Below, in pieces: positions 8,215 to 18,077 of a stretch of 64,000 bases of DNA. Source of the DNA: Microbacterium sp. USTB-Y (lineage in GTDB: Bacteria > Actinomycetota > Actinomycetes > Actinomycetales > Microbacteriaceae); NCBI RefSeq assembly GCF_023703415.1, contig NZ_JAGMTU010000002.1, positions 620,001 to 684,000 on the forward strand, written 5' to 3'. Positions within the stretch are counted from its first letter, which is position 1. The number at the start of each line of letters is the position of its first letter. The notes beneath the pieces were generated by a model that saw only the letters and a list, made by a program, of their open reading frames with translations, was not told the origin of the DNA and did no database searches. Made by a program: the position numbers and the translations under genes.

Positions 8215-9942
8215 TCAGTGGCCCTTTCCGTCGGCGGCAGCAGCGACCGGGTGCTCGGCCGCCTCCGGGTGGTTCAGGTCGAACGCGGGACGCTCACTGC
8301 GGATGCGCGGGATCGAGGTGAAGTTGTGCCGCGGCGGCGGGCACGACGTCGCCCACTCGAGCGAAGCGCCATAGCCCCAGGGGTCGTTGACCGTGACCTT
8401 CGGAGCCTTGCGCGACGTGAGCCAGACGTTCAGGAAGAACGGCAGCATCGAGGCGCCCAGGATGATGGCGCCGATCGTCGAGACCTGGTTCTCCCACGTC
8501 CAGTTGTCGTAGGCCGAGTAGTCGGCGTAACGACGCGGCATGCCGTCGACGCCCAGCCAGTGCTGGATGAGGAAGGTCATGTGGAAGCCGATGAAGAGCA
8601 TCCAGAAGTGCACGTAACCGAGGCGCTCGTTGAGCATGCGGCCCGTCCACTTCGGCCACCAGAAGTAGAACCCGGCGAACATCGCGAACACGACCGTGCC
8701 GAACACCACGTAGTGGAAGTGCGCCACCACGAAGTAGGAGTCCGAGAGGAAGAAGTCCAGCGGCGGGGAGGCCAGGATCACGCCGGTCAGCCCACCGAAG
8801 ACGAAAGAGACCAGGAAGCCGAGCGAGAACACCATCGGCGTCTCGAAGGTCACGGATCCTCGCCACAGCGTGCCGATCCAGTTGAAGATCTTGACGCCGG
8901 TCGGGACCGCGATGAGCATCGTCATGAGCGCGAAGAACGGCAGCAGCACACCGCCGGTGACGTACATGTGGTGCGCCCACACCGCGACGGAGAGGGCCGC
9001 GATCGCGATCGTCGCGTAGACGAGGGTCTTGTATCCGAAGATCGGCTTCCGGCTGAACACCGGGAAGATCTCCGAGACGATGCCGAAGAACGGCAGCGCG
9101 ATGATGTACACCTCGGGGTGGCCGAAGAACCAGAACAGGTGCTGCCAGAGCAGGACGCCGCCGTTGGCCGGGTCGTAGATGTGGGCGCCGAGGACGCGGT
9201 CCGCCGCGGCGGCCAGCATCGCGGCGGCCAGCACCGGGAACGCCATCAGGATCAGCAGGCTGGTGATCAGCGTGTTCCACGAGAAGATCGGCATGCGCCA
9301 CATCGTCATGCCGGGGGCCCGCATCGTGATGATCGTGGTGATGAAGTTCACCGCACCCAGGATGGTACCGAAACCGGACATGCCGAGGCCGAGCATCCAG
9401 AGGTTGCCGCCCGCACCGGGCGTGAACGAGGCGCTCGCGAGGGGCTGGTAGGCGAACCAGCCGAACGAGGCCGCACCCTGCGGGGTGAGGAAGCCGGCGA
9501 CCGCGATGGTCGAGCCGAAGAGGAACAGCCAGAAGGCGAAGGCGTTCAGACGCGGGAACGCGACATCCGGCGCACCGATCTGCAGCGGCAGGATCGCGTT
9601 CGCGAAACCGGCGAACAGCGGCGTCGCGAACATCAGCAGCATGATCGTGCCGTGCATCGTGAACAGCTGGTTGTACTGCTCCTTCGTCGGGATGATCTGC
9701 ATGCCCGGCGAGAACAGCTCGGCGCGGATGATCAGGGCCATCACGCCGCCGAGGAGGAAGAACAGCACCGAGGCGATCAGATACATGTACCCGATCGTCT
9801 TGTGGTCCGTGGAGGTGATCCACTTGACGACGATGTTGCCCTTCTGCTCGACGCGGGTCGAGCTGAGCAGCGCCGCCTGGCGCGGCGGGATCGTCGTCGG
9901 ACGCGCGCCGACCTCGGACGTGTCGGGAAGAGTGCTCGTCAT
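8215..9942 (-). CDS. ctaD: Cytochrome c oxidase subunit I (CtaD)
   Basis: The 575-aa catalytic subunit of the aa3 oxidase holds heme a and the heme a3-CuB site. Visible signatures are [14 protein letters not shown], the active-site helix [27 protein letters not shown] (two CuB His) and [15 protein letters not shown] (heme ligands). The open frame runs on to 10140, but the protein begins at [10 protein letters not shown] (ATG 9940-9942), 5 nt after the ctaC stop. The tail is rich in His and Ala, as in related actinobacteria. Confidence 0.96.
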   Translation of the reverse strand: MTSTLPDTSEVGARPTTIPPRQAALLSSTRVEQKGNIVVKWITSTDHKTIGYMYLIASVLFFLLGGVMALIIRAELFSPGMQIIPTKEQYNQLFTMHGTIMLLMFATPLFAGFANAILPLQIGAPDVAFPRLNAFAFWLFLFGSTIAVAGFLTPQGAASFGWFAYQPLASASFTPGAGGNLWMLGLGMSGFGTILGAVNFITTIITMRAPGMTMWRMPIFSWNTLITSLLILMAFPVLAAAMLAAAADRVLGAHIYDPANGGVLLWQHLFWFFGHPEVYIIALPFFGIVSEIFPVFSRKPIFGYKTLVYATIAIAALSVAVWAHHMYVTGGVLLPFFALMTMLIAVPTGVKIFNWIGTLWRGSVTFETPMVFSLGFLVSFVFGGLTGVILASPPLDFFLSDSYFVVAHFHYVVFGTVVFAMFAGFYFWWPKWTGRMLNERLGYVHFWMLFIGFHMTFLIQHWLGVDGMPRRYADYSAYDNWTWENQVSTIGAIILGASMLPFFLNVWLTSRKAPKVTVNDPWGYGASLEWATSCPPPRHNFTSIPRIRSERPAFDLNHPEAAEHPVAAAADGKGH

Positions 9943-9947
9943 TCTGC

Positions 9948-10862
9948 TTACTTCGCTTCCGAGTCGGTCGTGGGCTTCCCGGTGCCGGGGAAGTTGGTGA
10001 GGCGGTCGTAGGCGTCGGTGATGTCGCCCGTGTTGCCCTCGTTCTTCAGCTTGGTCAGGTAGGCCTGGTAATCGGCGTCGCTGACGACCTTCACGTTGAA
10101 GAGCATCATCGAGTGGTACTCGCCGCAGAGCTCCGCGCACTTGCCCTGATAGGTGCCCTCGCGCGTCGGCGTGAAGGACCAGGAGTTGTCCTTGCCGATG
10201 TACATGTCCTTCTTGTACAGGAAGTCGATGATCCAGAAGGAGTGGATCACGTCACGCGACTGCAGCGTGATGTGGACCTTCTTGTTCACCGGCAGGTACA
10301 GCGTCGGGAGGGCGGCCTGGTCGATGTTCCCGGCCTTGTCGGGCTGGGCCTGGACGCCCATGGTCCAGACTGCGTCGGAGTTGTCCTTCTCCTTGCCGTC
10401 GTACTGGAAGTCCCAGGCCCACTGCTTGCCGATCGCGGTGATCGACACGTCGGGCGCGGGCTGGCCCGGTGCGCCGTACTGGGTCTCGATGATCGTCTGG
10501 TCGCGAGCCGTGAAGGCGAACATGCCGAAGATCAGAATCAGCGGGACGATCGTGTAGAAGATCTCGATCGGCATGTTGTAGCGCAGCTGCACCGGCAGGC
10601 CGGTCTGGCCCTTGCGCCGGCGGTACGCGATGGCCGCCCAGCCCATGAGGCCCCAGGTGATGAGACCCACGACGAGCAGGACGATCCACGAATTGACCCA
10701 GAGCGCGGCGACGCGATCGGTCTGATTGGTGGCGGGTGTGCCGTCGGCGACGAAGCCCGGAAGGAATCCGTGGAGCTCTGTGGGAGAGCATCCCGCGAGG
10801 GCCACGGCTGCCGCTACTCCCAGGGGGAGTGCGGCCCAACGAAGGCGGCGTTTCGAGGGCAC
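9948..10862 (-). CDS. ctaC: Cytochrome c oxidase subunit II (CtaC)
   Basis: The 304-aa protein is a predicted lipoprotein: the signal ends in ALAGC with lipid-anchor Cys25. Two membrane helices follow (about 55-80 and 99-118), then a cupredoxin domain. The CuA ligands are present: H207 (DVIHSFW) and [12 protein letters not shown] (C242, E244, C246, H250, M253). It accepts electrons from QcrC. The start is GTG 10860-10862, with GAAAGGTG upstream. Adjoining ctaD lies 5 nt downstream. Confidence 0.95.
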   Translation of the reverse strand: MPSKRRLRWAALPLGVAAAVALAGCSPTELHGFLPGFVADGTPATNQTDRVAALWVNSWIVLLVVGLITWGLMGWAAIAYRRRKGQTGLPVQLRYNMPIEIFYTIVPLILIFGMFAFTARDQTIIETQYGAPGQPAPDVSITAIGKQWAWDFQYDGKEKDNSDAVWTMGVQAQPDKAGNIDQAALPTLYLPVNKKVHITLQSRDVIHSFWIIDFLYKKDMYIGKDNSWSFTPTREGTYQGKCAELCGEYHSMMLFNVKVVSDADYQAYLTKLKNEGNTGDITDAYDRLTNFPGTGKPTTDSEAK

Positions 10863-10897
10863 GATGCACCTTTCAGATCACGGACGTGGGCTACCTC

Positions 10898-10903
10898 AGT
10901 CTA
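10898..10903 (-). promoter_or_regulatory. Likely -10 box of ctaC-ctaD-ctaF
   Basis: TAGACT on the reverse strand about 35 nt before the ctaC GTG, giving a short leader that includes the Shine-Dalgarno sequence. The -35 is not recognisable. Confidence 0.45.
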
Positions 10904-10925
10904 GGGCAACCTCACACCCGATTCA

Positions 10926-10956
10926 CGCCATCCACGCAGGTAGGGCGTGGATGGCG
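10926..10956 (-). terminator. Terminator after the Fe-S insertion gene
   Basis: A 12-bp perfect stem (CGCCATCCACGC and its complement) with a 7-nt loop. It sits 27 nt after the erpA-like stop and before the ctaC promoter, separating the two reverse units. Confidence 0.8.
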
Positions 10957-10983
10957 CAGGGTGGGGAGAGGGGATTCCGCGGG

Positions 10984-11346
10984 TCAGTGGAAGCTGTCGC
11001 CGCAGGCGCAGGAGCCCTGCGCGTTGGGGTTGTCGATCGTGAACCCCTGCTCCGAGATGGTGTCCTTGAAGTCGATCGACGCACCGTCCAGATACGGCAC
11101 GCTCATGTTGTCGACGATGACCTCGACGCCGTCGAAGTCGACGGTCTCGTCGCCCTCGAGATAGCGCTCGTCGAAGTAGAGCTGGTAGATCAGGCCGGAG
11201 CAGCCGCCGGGCTGCACGGCGACGCGCAGGCGGAGGTCGTCGCGCCCCTCCTGCTCCAGCAGGCTCTTCACCTTCGCCGCGGCGGCGTCGGTGAGCTTCA
11301 CGCCGTGCGCGGTGGTGGTCTCGGGGGTGAGGGTGATGTCGCTCAT
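10984..11346 (-). CDS. erpA: HesB/IscA-type iron-sulfur insertion protein (ErpA-like)
   Basis: The 120-aa A-type carrier holds and transfers Fe-S clusters to apoproteins. The three conserved cysteines are present: GGCSG (C49) and SCACGDSF (C113, C115). ATG 11344-11346 has AGGAG 4 nt upstream. A comparable gene lies near ctaC in mycobacteria. Whether it acts as ErpA or IscA cannot be told from the sequence alone; the symbol is by similarity. It is monocistronic, with its own hairpin downstream. Confidence 0.88.
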   Translation of the reverse strand: MSDITLTPETTTAHGVKLTDAAAAKVKSLLEQEGRDDLRLRVAVQPGGCSGLIYQLYFDERYLEGDETVDFDGVEVIVDNMSVPYLDGASIDFKDTISEQGFTIDNPNAQGSCACGDSFH

Positions 11347-11392
11347 GTCGCTCCTTGGATCGGCCGTGCACCGGCACGGTTCCCGTCCTCCG

Positions 11393-11398
11393 AGTCTA
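11393..11398 (-). promoter_or_regulatory. Likely -10 box of the erpA-like gene
   Basis: TAGACT on the reverse strand about 47 nt before the ATG, leaving a short leader with a Shine-Dalgarno sequence. Confidence 0.4.
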
Positions 11399-11463
11399 CC
11401 GCCGCAGGGACGGGCGGCAGCGAGCCGGCCCTCACGACCGGGTCTCGATGCCGCCCTGGCGCG

Positions 11464-12879
11464 TCAGAGCGTGATCTCGTTCATCCGGGTGAGCAGCAGC
11501 GCCTCGGTCGCCACCGCGTGCCGGAACGTGTCCAGGTGCAGAGACTCGTTGGGGCTGTGCGCCCGCGCGTGCGGGTCCTCGACTCCGGTCACGAGGATCT
11601 CGGCGCCGGGGAAGCGCTCGACCAGATCGGCGATGAAGGGGATGGATCCCCCGATGCCGAGGTCGACTGGGTCCTTGCCGTATCCGTCGGCCATCGCCCC
11701 GCGCACCAGGCCGACCGCCCAGCCGCTCGTGTCGACGAGGAACGGGTTGCCCAGGTCGAGGTCCGAGAAGGCGAGCTCGGCGCCGAACGGCGCGTGCGCC
11801 CGCAGGTGCGCCTCGAGCGCGGCGTAGGCGTCGTCGGCGCTCTGCCCCGGTGCGATCCGGCAGCTCAGCACGACCGTCGCCTCAGGGGCGAGCGTGTTCG
11901 ACGCCGCGGCCACCGAGGTCGCATCGACGCCGATGACCGTGACGGACGGCTTGTTCCAGATGCGGCTGAGGATCGTGCCGTCGCCGATCGGCGTGACGCC
12001 GGGGAGGAGCCCGGTCTCGTCGCGGAGGGTCGCCTCGCTGTACTCCGGCGTCTCCGCCTCGCGCACGGCGAGTCCCTCGACGGCCACGGATCCGTTCTCG
12101 TCCCAGAGCGTGTTCAGCAGTCGGATCGTCGCGAGCATCGCGTCGGGCACCGCTCCCCCGAACATGCCCGAGTGCGACGCGTGGTCGAGCGTGCGCACCG
12201 TGAGGGTGAAGCGCACCGCGCCGCGCAGCGAGACGGTCAGACCCGGCGTGGACGAATCCCAGTTGCCGGAGTCGGCGACGACGATCGCGTCTGCGCGGAG
12301 GGCGTCCTCGTTGTCGGTGAGGAACTGGGCGAAGGAGCGGGAGCCGTACTCCTCCTCCCCCTCGATGAACATCGCGATGCCCAGATCGAGGTCGTCTCCG
12401 AGCGCCTCCGCCACGGCGCGGATCGACGCGATGTGCGCCATGATCCCGGCCTTGTCGTCGGCGGCGCCACGACCGTACAGGCGGCCGTCGCGGACGGTCG
12501 GCTCGAACGGCGGGGTCTCCCAGAGCTCGTCGGCCCCCGGCGGCTGCACGTCATGGTGGGCGTACAGCAGGATCGTCGGCTTGCCGTTGCGGGCGGCGCG
12601 GCGGGCGAGGATCGCGGGCTGGCCGACCTCGTCCGTCCCCGGGATCGCGGCCCGCAGCACCCGCACGCTGTCGAATACGCCGGTGCCCTCCGCCAGCTCG
12701 GCGACGGCGGCGGCGCTGCGGACGAGCTGGGTCTGATCGAACGCCGGCCACGCGATTCCCGGAATGCGCACCAGGGCGCCGAGATCGCTCAGCGCGGCCG
12801 GGATCCCGGTGGCGACGGCGGCGGCGACGGCGGCTTCGACGTCACCGGAAGCGGTGACCGAGGAGGAGGGAGAAGTCAT
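11464..12879 (-). CDS. M20-family dipeptidase/metallopeptidase
   Basis: The 471-aa protein matches M20 dipeptidases (ArgE/DapE/carnosinase group). Metal-site motifs are LLYAHHDVQPPG, then GRGAADDKAGIMAHI, then FIEGEEEYGSRSF; a central dimerisation domain and a C-terminal NESLHLDTF stretch follow. It probably hydrolyses dipeptides or acylated amino acids in the cytoplasm. I use ATG 12877-12879 (MTSPSSSVTA). The longer frame to 13062 runs through the divergent DUF3043 gene. Confidence 0.9.
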   Translation of the reverse strand: MTSPSSSVTASGDVEAAVAAAVATGIPAALSDLGALVRIPGIAWPAFDQTQLVRSAAAVAELAEGTGVFDSVRVLRAAIPGTDEVGQPAILARRAARNGKPTILLYAHHDVQPPGADELWETPPFEPTVRDGRLYGRGAADDKAGIMAHIASIRAVAEALGDDLDLGIAMFIEGEEEYGSRSFAQFLTDNEDALRADAIVVADSGNWDSSTPGLTVSLRGAVRFTLTVRTLDHASHSGMFGGAVPDAMLATIRLLNTLWDENGSVAVEGLAVREAETPEYSEATLRDETGLLPGVTPIGDGTILSRIWNKPSVTVIGVDATSVAAASNTLAPEATVVLSCRIAPGQSADDAYAALEAHLRAHAPFGAELAFSDLDLGNPFLVDTSGWAVGLVRGAMADGYGKDPVDLGIGGSIPFIADLVERFPGAEILVTGVEDPHARAHSPNESLHLDTFRHAVATEALLLTRMNEITL

Positions 12880-12934
12880 GCAGGTAATCTTAGAGAACAC
12901 CCGTTTCCTCCTCTCTCGACTTCCAGGAGCCTTC

Positions 12935-13498
12935 GTGCCCAGCACTCCCACCCCCGCACCCGACGACGCCTCCGACGAGGCGACGAGCGGCAAGGGACGC
13001 CGCACGCCGACCCGCGCGGAGCAGGAGGCCGCCCGGCGCCGCCCGCTGGTGCCCGACACCAAGGAGGCGAAGGCCCAGGCCCGCGCCGACCTGCGCCAGC
13101 GCCAGGAGCGTCAGCGCATCGGCATGGCGAACGGCGAGGAGAAGTACCTCCCGGTGCGCGACCGCGGCCCGCAGCGCCGCTGGGTGCGCGACTACGTCGA
13201 CGCGGGATGGCACGTCAGCGAGTGGATCATGGCCCTCATGGTCGTGGTGATCGTCGTGTCGCTCATCCCGAACACCCTCGTGGCCTACTGGGCCTTCATC
13301 GGCCTCTGGGGCTTCATCGCGATCGCGATCATCGACATGGTCTTCCTCGGCATCCGCGTGAACCGCCGGATCGCCGAGAAGTTCGGCAAGGACAAGCGCG
13401 AGCGCGGTCTCGCGTGGTACGCGGCCATGCGGTCGCTGCAGATGCGCTTCATGCGGCTGCCGAAGCCCCAGGTCAAGCGCGGTCAGTACCCGGACTGA
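12935..13498 (+). CDS. DUF3043 membrane protein
   Basis: The 187-aa actinobacterial protein has a charged, Pro/Thr-rich N-terminal tail (1-90), then RRWVRDYVDAGWHVSEWIM and two membrane helices (about 95-118 and 121-143), and a basic C-terminus ending in KRGQYPD. The function is unknown. The start is GTG 12935 with AGGAG 5 nt upstream; the open frame to 12764 overlaps the divergent peptidase. A DUF3043 protein also lies in this neighbourhood in mycobacteria (Rv2206 in my recollection). Confidence 0.85.
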   Translation: MPSTPTPAPDDASDEATSGKGRRTPTRAEQEAARRRPLVPDTKEAKAQARADLRQRQERQRIGMANGEEKYLPVRDRGPQRRWVRDYVDAGWHVSEWIMALMVVVIVVSLIPNTLVAYWAFIGLWGFIAIAIIDMVFLGIRVNRRIAEKFGKDKRERGLAWYAAMRSLQMRFMRLPKPQVKRGQYPD

Positions 13499-13518
13499 TC
13501 CGGATCCCCCGACAGACG

Positions 13519-13556
13519 AGAAGGTCCCGGTGCGCTGCGAGCGCCCGGGACCTTCT
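13519..13556. terminator. Bidirectional terminator between DUF3043 gene and pyrD
   Basis: Perfect 12-nt arms (AGAAGGTCCCGG and complement) with a smaller GCGC/GCGC helix inside. It lies between two convergent genes and can serve both. Confidence 0.88.
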
Positions 13557-13570
13557 GCGTCGTACGCGGA

Positions 13571-14593
13571 TCAGCGCGCGTGCAGCCCCGCGCGGATCTG
13601 CCGCGCCCAGAACGGCCCGCGGTAGAGGAACGCCGTGTATCCCTGGACCAGGGTCGCACCGGCGTCGAGACGCTCGCGCACCTCGGCACCGGTCTCGACG
13701 CCTCCCACGGAGATGACGCAGAAATCGGCGGGGACGGCGGCCCGCACGATCCGGAGGACCGCGAGCGAGCGCTCCTTGAGCGGGGCGCCGGACAGGCCCC
13801 CCTCGCCTGCCGCGGCGACCTTCGCGGGATCCGTGATCAGCCCCTCGCGCGAGATCGTCGTGTTCGTCGCGATCAGGCCGTCCAGTCCCTCCTCGACGGC
13901 GAGCTCCGCGATCGCGGCGACCTCGTCGTCCGGAAGATCGGGTGCAATCTTCACCAGCAGCGGTGTGGCGCCGGCGGCCGCCTTCACGGCTCGCAGCAGC
14001 GGAGCGAGCGTCTCCACGGCCTGCAGGCCGCGCAGTCCCGGCGTGTTCGGGGACGAGACGTTGATCGCGAGATAGTCGGCGAGGGGCGCGAGACGCACCG
14101 CCGAAGCGACGTAGTCGGCGGTCGCGTCCTCGACCGCGACCACTCGGCTCTTGCCGATGTTGACGCCGATCACGGCCGCGGGACGGCGGCGGCGGAGCTT
14201 CCACAGCCGCTTCTCCGCGGCCTCCGCACCGGCGTTGTTGAAGCCCATGCGGTTCACCACGGCGCGATCCGGGATGAGCCGGAACAGCCGCGGCTTGGGG
14301 TTGCCCGGTTGCGGGATCGCGGTGATGGTGCCCACCTCGACGTGCCCGAATCCGAGCGCGGACAGGCCGCGCACCCCGACCGCGTTCTTGTCGAAGCCCG
14401 CGGCGATGCCGAACGGCGAGGGGAAGACGAGCCCGAGGGCGCGCACCTCGTCCCGCGGCTCGGGACGCGTCAGTGGACGGGCGATCCAGGAGAACGGGGG
14501 CGCGCCGAGCACCCGCACCACGGCCATGCCGGCGTGGTGGGCGAACTCGGGATCGAAACGCGCGAGGACGAGACGGAAGAGCAGCGCATACAT
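13571..14593 (-). CDS. pyrD: Dihydroorotate dehydrogenase, class 2 (PyrD)
   Basis: The 340-aa enzyme oxidises dihydroorotate to orotate with FMN, passing electrons to the quinone pool at the membrane. Class 2 features are a hydrophobic N-terminal tail (MYALLFRLVLARFDPEFAHH), AAGFDKNAVG, NRMGFNNAGAE and the catalytic-Ser loop INVSSPNTPGLRGLQ, followed by the FMN-phosphate site ISVGGV. ATG 14591-14593 is 7 nt from a TAGCCT box, with no clear Shine-Dalgarno sequence. It is apart from other pyr genes. Confidence 0.95.
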   Translation of the reverse strand: MYALLFRLVLARFDPEFAHHAGMAVVRVLGAPPFSWIARPLTRPEPRDEVRALGLVFPSPFGIAAGFDKNAVGVRGLSALGFGHVEVGTITAIPQPGNPKPRLFRLIPDRAVVNRMGFNNAGAEAAEKRLWKLRRRRPAAVIGVNIGKSRVVAVEDATADYVASAVRLAPLADYLAINVSSPNTPGLRGLQAVETLAPLLRAVKAAAGATPLLVKIAPDLPDDEVAAIAELAVEEGLDGLIATNTTISREGLITDPAKVAAAGEGGLSGAPLKERSLAVLRIVRAAVPADFCVISVGGVETGAEVRERLDAGATLVQGYTAFLYRGPFWARQIRAGLHAR

Positions 14594-14600
14594 CCCTGCC

Positions 14601-14606
14601 AGGCTA
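14601..14606 (-). promoter_or_regulatory. -10 box of pyrD (leaderless type)
   Basis: TAGCCT on the reverse strand, 7 nt before the pyrD ATG. Confidence 0.5.
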
Positions 14607-14647
14607 CCGGTCGGCGGATGCGGATCCGACCGACGTCGAGGCCGGGC

Positions 14648-15121
14648 TCAGAGAGCGGTCTGCTCCGCCGCCGCGTGATGGTCGGCGCGGAGCTCGGCGA
14701 TCGAGGTCTCGAAGTCCTCGAGGGAGTCGAACGCCTGATAGACGCTCGCGAAGCGCAGGTAGGCGACCTCGTCCAGATCCCGCAGGGGCCCCAGGATCGC
14801 CAGCCCGATCTCGTTGGTGTCCAGCTGCGAGACGCCCGTCTGACGCACCGCCTCCTCGACGCGCTGCGCGAGGATCGCGAGATCCGCCTCGGTCACCGGG
14901 CGCCCCTGACAGGCCTTGCGGACGCCGGAGATCACCTTCTCGCGACTGAACGGCTCCATCACGCCGCTTCTCTTGATCACGTTGAGGCTCGCGGTCTCGG
15001 TCGTCGAGAACCGCCCCCCGCACTCGGGGCACTGGCGGCGGCGCCGGATCGACAAACCGTCGTCGCTCGTGCGGGAGTCGATGACGCGGGAGTCCGGATG
15101 ACGGCAGAACGGGCAGTGCAT
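14648..15121 (-). CDS. nrdR: Transcriptional repressor NrdR
   Basis: The 157-aa protein has the NrdR layout: a zinc ribbon (CPFC at 3-6, CPEC at 31-34) and an ATP-cone (about 49-139) that senses ATP/dATP. It represses ribonucleotide reductase genes, which are not in this window. The start is the ATG of MHCPFC (15119-15121); the longer frame into hisD is spurious. A TAGGCT box lies 7 nt upstream and overlaps the hisD stop, so nrdR can be transcribed separately from hisD. Confidence 0.95.
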   Translation of the reverse strand: MHCPFCRHPDSRVIDSRTSDDGLSIRRRRQCPECGGRFSTTETASLNVIKRSGVMEPFSREKVISGVRKACQGRPVTEADLAILAQRVEEAVRQTGVSQLDTNEIGLAILGPLRDLDEVAYLRFASVYQAFDSLEDFETSIAELRADHHAAAEQTAL

Positions 15122-15128
15122 TCGTGAA

Positions 15129-15134
15129 AGCCTA
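15129..15134 (-). promoter_or_regulatory. -10 box of nrdR at the end of hisD (leaderless type)
   Basis: TAGGCT on the reverse strand, 7 nt before the nrdR ATG and sharing bases with the hisD stop codon. Confidence 0.5.
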
Positions 15135-16454
15135 CGCCCCGGAGTCCTGCTCGGCCGCGAATCGGGCCTCGACTGCTTCGCCGTGCGCCGGCAGCAGCTC
15201 GGCCGCCGCAAGGGCGGCGACGCCCGCGCGCGCCTCGGTGAGCGCCGCGTGGTCGTAGGAGACGACCTGCTGCGGGCGCAGGAAGGTGTAGGCGCCGAGC
15301 CCCGACGCGTAGCGCGCCTGACCCCCGGTCGGGAGCACGTGGTTGCTGCCCGCCATGTAGTCCCCGAGGCTGACCGGCGTCTGGTCGCCGACGAAGACCG
15401 CCCCGGCGCTCGTGAACGACGGGGCCGCGGCCTCCGCATCCGCCAGGTGCAGTTCGAGGTGCTCCGGCGCATAGGCGTTGCTGAACGCGACCGCCGCGGC
15501 CCGGTCGTCGACGAGGACGATCGCCGACTGCGGTCCGTTCAGCGCCGCCTGCACGCGCTCGCTGTGCCGGGTGCGCGCCGCCTGGGTCGCGACCTCGGCG
15601 GCGACGCGCTCGGCGAGCTCTGCCGCATCGGTCACGAACACCGCCGAGGCCTGCTCGTCGTGCTCCGCCTGGCTGATGAGATCGGCCGCGATCAGGCGGG
15701 GGTCGGCGTCGCCGTCGGCGACGATGAGGATCTCGGTGGCACCGGCCTCGGAATCGGTGCCGACCACCCCGGCGACGGCGCGCTTCGCGGAGGCGACGAA
15801 GTTGTTGCCCGGCCCGGAGATCACGTCGACGGGGTCGAGTCCGACCCCCGGCACGCCGTAGGCGAAGGCGCCGACGGCTCCGGCGCCGCCGATCGCGTAC
15901 ACCTCCTCCACGCCCAGCAGTGCCGCCGCGGCGAGGATGGTCGGGTGGATGCGCCCGTCCTCGCCCTGCTGCGGCGGCGAGGCGAGCGCGATGCTGCGGA
16001 CTCCGGCGACCTGCGCGGGCACGACGTTCATCACGACGCTCGAGGCGAGCGGCGCCTTGCCGCCCGGGATGTAGACGCCGACCCGGCCCACGGGCTGCCA
16101 GCGCTGCACGATGCGCGCGCCGGACCCGATCCGGGTCTCGCGGTCCTCCGGCACCTGGGCGGCGGAGCCGCGGCGCACCCGGTCGATCGCCGCCTCCAGC
16201 GCCGTGCGCACGTCGGGGGCGGCCGACGCGAGGGCCTCGTCGAGGTGCTCGCGGGGAACCCGGATCGCGTGCCCGCTGACCCGGTCGAAGCGATCGGCCT
16301 GCTCGCGCAGTGCCTCCTCGCCGCGCACGCGCACGTCCTCCACGATCGCGGTCGCGGTGGCCAGCGCCTCGGCGCGTGCGGCGGTGGCGCGCGGTACGGC
16401 CGCGAGCATCTCGGCGGTGGAGAGGGTGCGTCCCCTCAGGTCGATCGTCTGCAT
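15132..16454 (-). CDS. hisD: Histidinol dehydrogenase HisD
   Basis: The 440-aa enzyme oxidises L-histidinol to L-histidine with two NAD+ in the last steps of histidine synthesis. Conserved stretches include [23 protein letters not shown] in two parts, [24 protein letters not shown], the zinc/catalytic region [11 protein letters not shown], and [18 protein letters not shown] 16452-16454 has GAGG upstream and lies 6 nt after the preceding membrane-protein gene, so the two are likely co-transcribed. No other his gene is present here. Confidence 0.95.
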   Translation of the reverse strand: MQTIDLRGRTLSTAEMLAAVPRATAARAEALATATAIVEDVRVRGEEALREQADRFDRVSGHAIRVPREHLDEALASAAPDVRTALEAAIDRVRRGSAAQVPEDRETRIGSGARIVQRWQPVGRVGVYIPGGKAPLASSVVMNVVPAQVAGVRSIALASPPQQGEDGRIHPTILAAAALLGVEEVYAIGGAGAVGAFAYGVPGVGLDPVDVISGPGNNFVASAKRAVAGVVGTDSEAGATEILIVADGDADPRLIAADLISQAEHDEQASAVFVTDAAELAERVAAEVATQAARTRHSERVQAALNGPQSAIVLVDDRAAAVAFSNAYAPEHLELHLADAEAAAPSFTSAGAVFVGDQTPVSLGDYMAGSNHVLPTGGQARYASGLGAYTFLRPQQVVSYDHAALTEARAGVAALAAAELLPAHGEAVEARFAAEQDSGA

Positions 16455-16460
16455 GCGTCC

Positions 16461-17942
16461 TCAGCCTCGGGTCATGTTGTCGGTGTCGTGCAGGTAGCCC
16501 ACGCGGCCGTCGTCGTGCCGCACGACGAACGCGCCGCCGCGGTCCTCGAGAACAAGGATCCACGCATCGGGCCCGATCGTGAAAATCTCGTCACCCCGCG
16601 CGTCATGAACCGGCCGGGTCTCCGGCGCCAGCGCCCAGAAGGGCTGGGCCGGCTCGGATCCCCGCCGCTCCTCCGCCACCACGTCGACCGCGTGCGTGGC
16701 GACCTCGTCCTCGGGCGAAGGCACCAGCAGGTCGCCGAGCACTTCGGTCATGGTGTCGGACAGGTCGTGCGAGACCGGCGACCGGTCACCGGCGTCCGCA
16801 GGGTCGTCCTCCGACGGGGCGGAAGGGCTCGGCTCCGCCTCGGACGACTCCGTCGGAGCGGACGCCTGCGTCGTCTCGGACGCCTCCGCATCGCGCCGGG
16901 AATCCGCCCCCGTGGTCCGGTCGTCCTCGCGGAGCTCCTGCCGCGTCGTCCCCGGGTCGGCGCCGACGGGTGCCGGCTCCTCCGCCTCGGGGATCGCCTC
17001 CGTCAGGGCCTCGGCCGCAGCCGCGCCCGCGGTGGGGGCCTCCCCCGCGTCCTCGCCTGCGGCTGATTCGGCAACGCCGCTCTCGGCGGTGCGCGCGGCC
17101 GACTCGTCCGCTCGGACTGCCGTGTCCTCCGCCCCCGCCTCGGAGGCGACGAACGACTCGCGGTGGTGGTCGGGCACGTAGCCGGCTCCGCCGAGGATCG
17201 CCGCGCCCGTGGCGCCGGCGGAGAGGTGCGCGCCAGCGTCGACCTCGTTCTCGTGCAGCAGCCCGGGATCGACGTCGTCCTCGTTCTGAGGATCGGACAC
17301 GCTCCCCCGCGCACGCACCGGCCGCGGTCGGGTGAACACCGGGCGCACCGGGTTCGCATTGCGGTGCGCCAGGGTGTCGGTGCGCCCCTCGAAGTCCTCG
17401 CGCAGCCCCGGGATGAGGACCGCGAACACCGAGACCACCACGAGGCCCAGCAGGGAGGCGACCTCCAGCCAGAGCGGCCAGGTGGCGAGCGCGCTGCGGC
17501 GCATCGCGGCGACCAGGTCGAGCTGCTGCCACAGCAGCACGGCCCAGCTGACCAGGGCGACGCTGAACGCCACCGAGGCGAACTGATCGATGCCGAGAGA
17601 GCCGACGCGGCGGATCCCCTCCGGCGACAGGCGCCGCAGCACCACGAGGAAGACGGCCGCCGTGGGCACGCCGATCGTGAGCAGCCAGGCGCCGTTCATC
17701 GTCCACACGGTCGCCGAGCTGTCGAGCACGCTGCCCGCTGCGGGGACGAACGAGAGCACGAAGGCGATCAGCCACAGACCTGCCATGATCAGCTCACGCA
17801 GGGTGAACCCCACATAGCCGTGCTGAGGCGCCGCCGCAGGGAAGGAGTCCTCCGGGACGGCCTCGTCGGGGCGGGCCTCCGGGGTCGATGTCGGGCTCTC
17901 TTCGCCCTGCGACATCGCAGCGAAAGGGACGTCGCCGGTCAT
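16461..17942 (-). CDS. Membrane protein with acidic linker and SH3-like C-terminus
   Basis: I do not recognise a named family for this 493-aa protein. Four hydrophobic segments lie near residues 48-67, 79-103, 121-141 and 155-180. A long Ala/Glu/Ser/Thr-rich, probably disordered stretch follows (about 215-420), then a compact C-terminus (about 430-490: RPVHDARGDEIFTIGP, AWILVLEDRGGAFVVRH, DGRVGYLHD) that resembles an SH3b-type barrel. The start at ATG 17940-17942 has AAAGGAAG upstream. hisD follows 6 nt later. A role in sensing or scaffolding at the envelope is a guess. Confidence 0.75.
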   Translation of the reverse strand: MTGDVPFAAMSQGEESPTSTPEARPDEAVPEDSFPAAAPQHGYVGFTLRELIMAGLWLIAFVLSFVPAAGSVLDSSATVWTMNGAWLLTIGVPTAAVFLVVLRRLSPEGIRRVGSLGIDQFASVAFSVALVSWAVLLWQQLDLVAAMRRSALATWPLWLEVASLLGLVVVSVFAVLIPGLREDFEGRTDTLAHRNANPVRPVFTRPRPVRARGSVSDPQNEDDVDPGLLHENEVDAGAHLSAGATGAAILGGAGYVPDHHRESFVASEAGAEDTAVRADESAARTAESGVAESAAGEDAGEAPTAGAAAAEALTEAIPEAEEPAPVGADPGTTRQELREDDRTTGADSRRDAEASETTQASAPTESSEAEPSPSAPSEDDPADAGDRSPVSHDLSDTMTEVLGDLLVPSPEDEVATHAVDVVAEERRGSEPAQPFWALAPETRPVHDARGDEIFTIGPDAWILVLEDRGGAFVVRHDDGRVGYLHDTDNMTRG

Positions 17943-17997
17943 CAGTGCTTCCTTTCGTCGTGCGGCCGTCTGGGGGGCGGCCGTCGGACGGGACCCG

Positions 17998-18003
17998 ATA
18001 CTA
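17998..18003 (-). promoter_or_regulatory. Possible -10 box for the membrane protein-hisD unit
   Basis: TAGTAT on the reverse strand about 55 nt before the start, in the gap after dnaE. No good -35. Confidence 0.35.
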
Positions 18004-18077
18004 CCGGGCAGGTTTGGAGACCTCCTGAGCGGGCTCCGGCGACGGATGCCCCCGTGGGTCGAGCCGGCGGGGAACGG

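Noticed and set aside
12880..13062. N-terminal extension of the M20 peptidase
   Set aside because: The extension would overlap the divergent DUF3043 gene, which has its own Shine-Dalgarno sequence, and its composition is unlike peptidases.
10726..13716. 996-codon forward open frame
   Set aside because: It overlaps ctaC, the erpA-like gene, the M20 peptidase and the DUF3043 gene in other frames. Its product shows no domain and has compositional bias.
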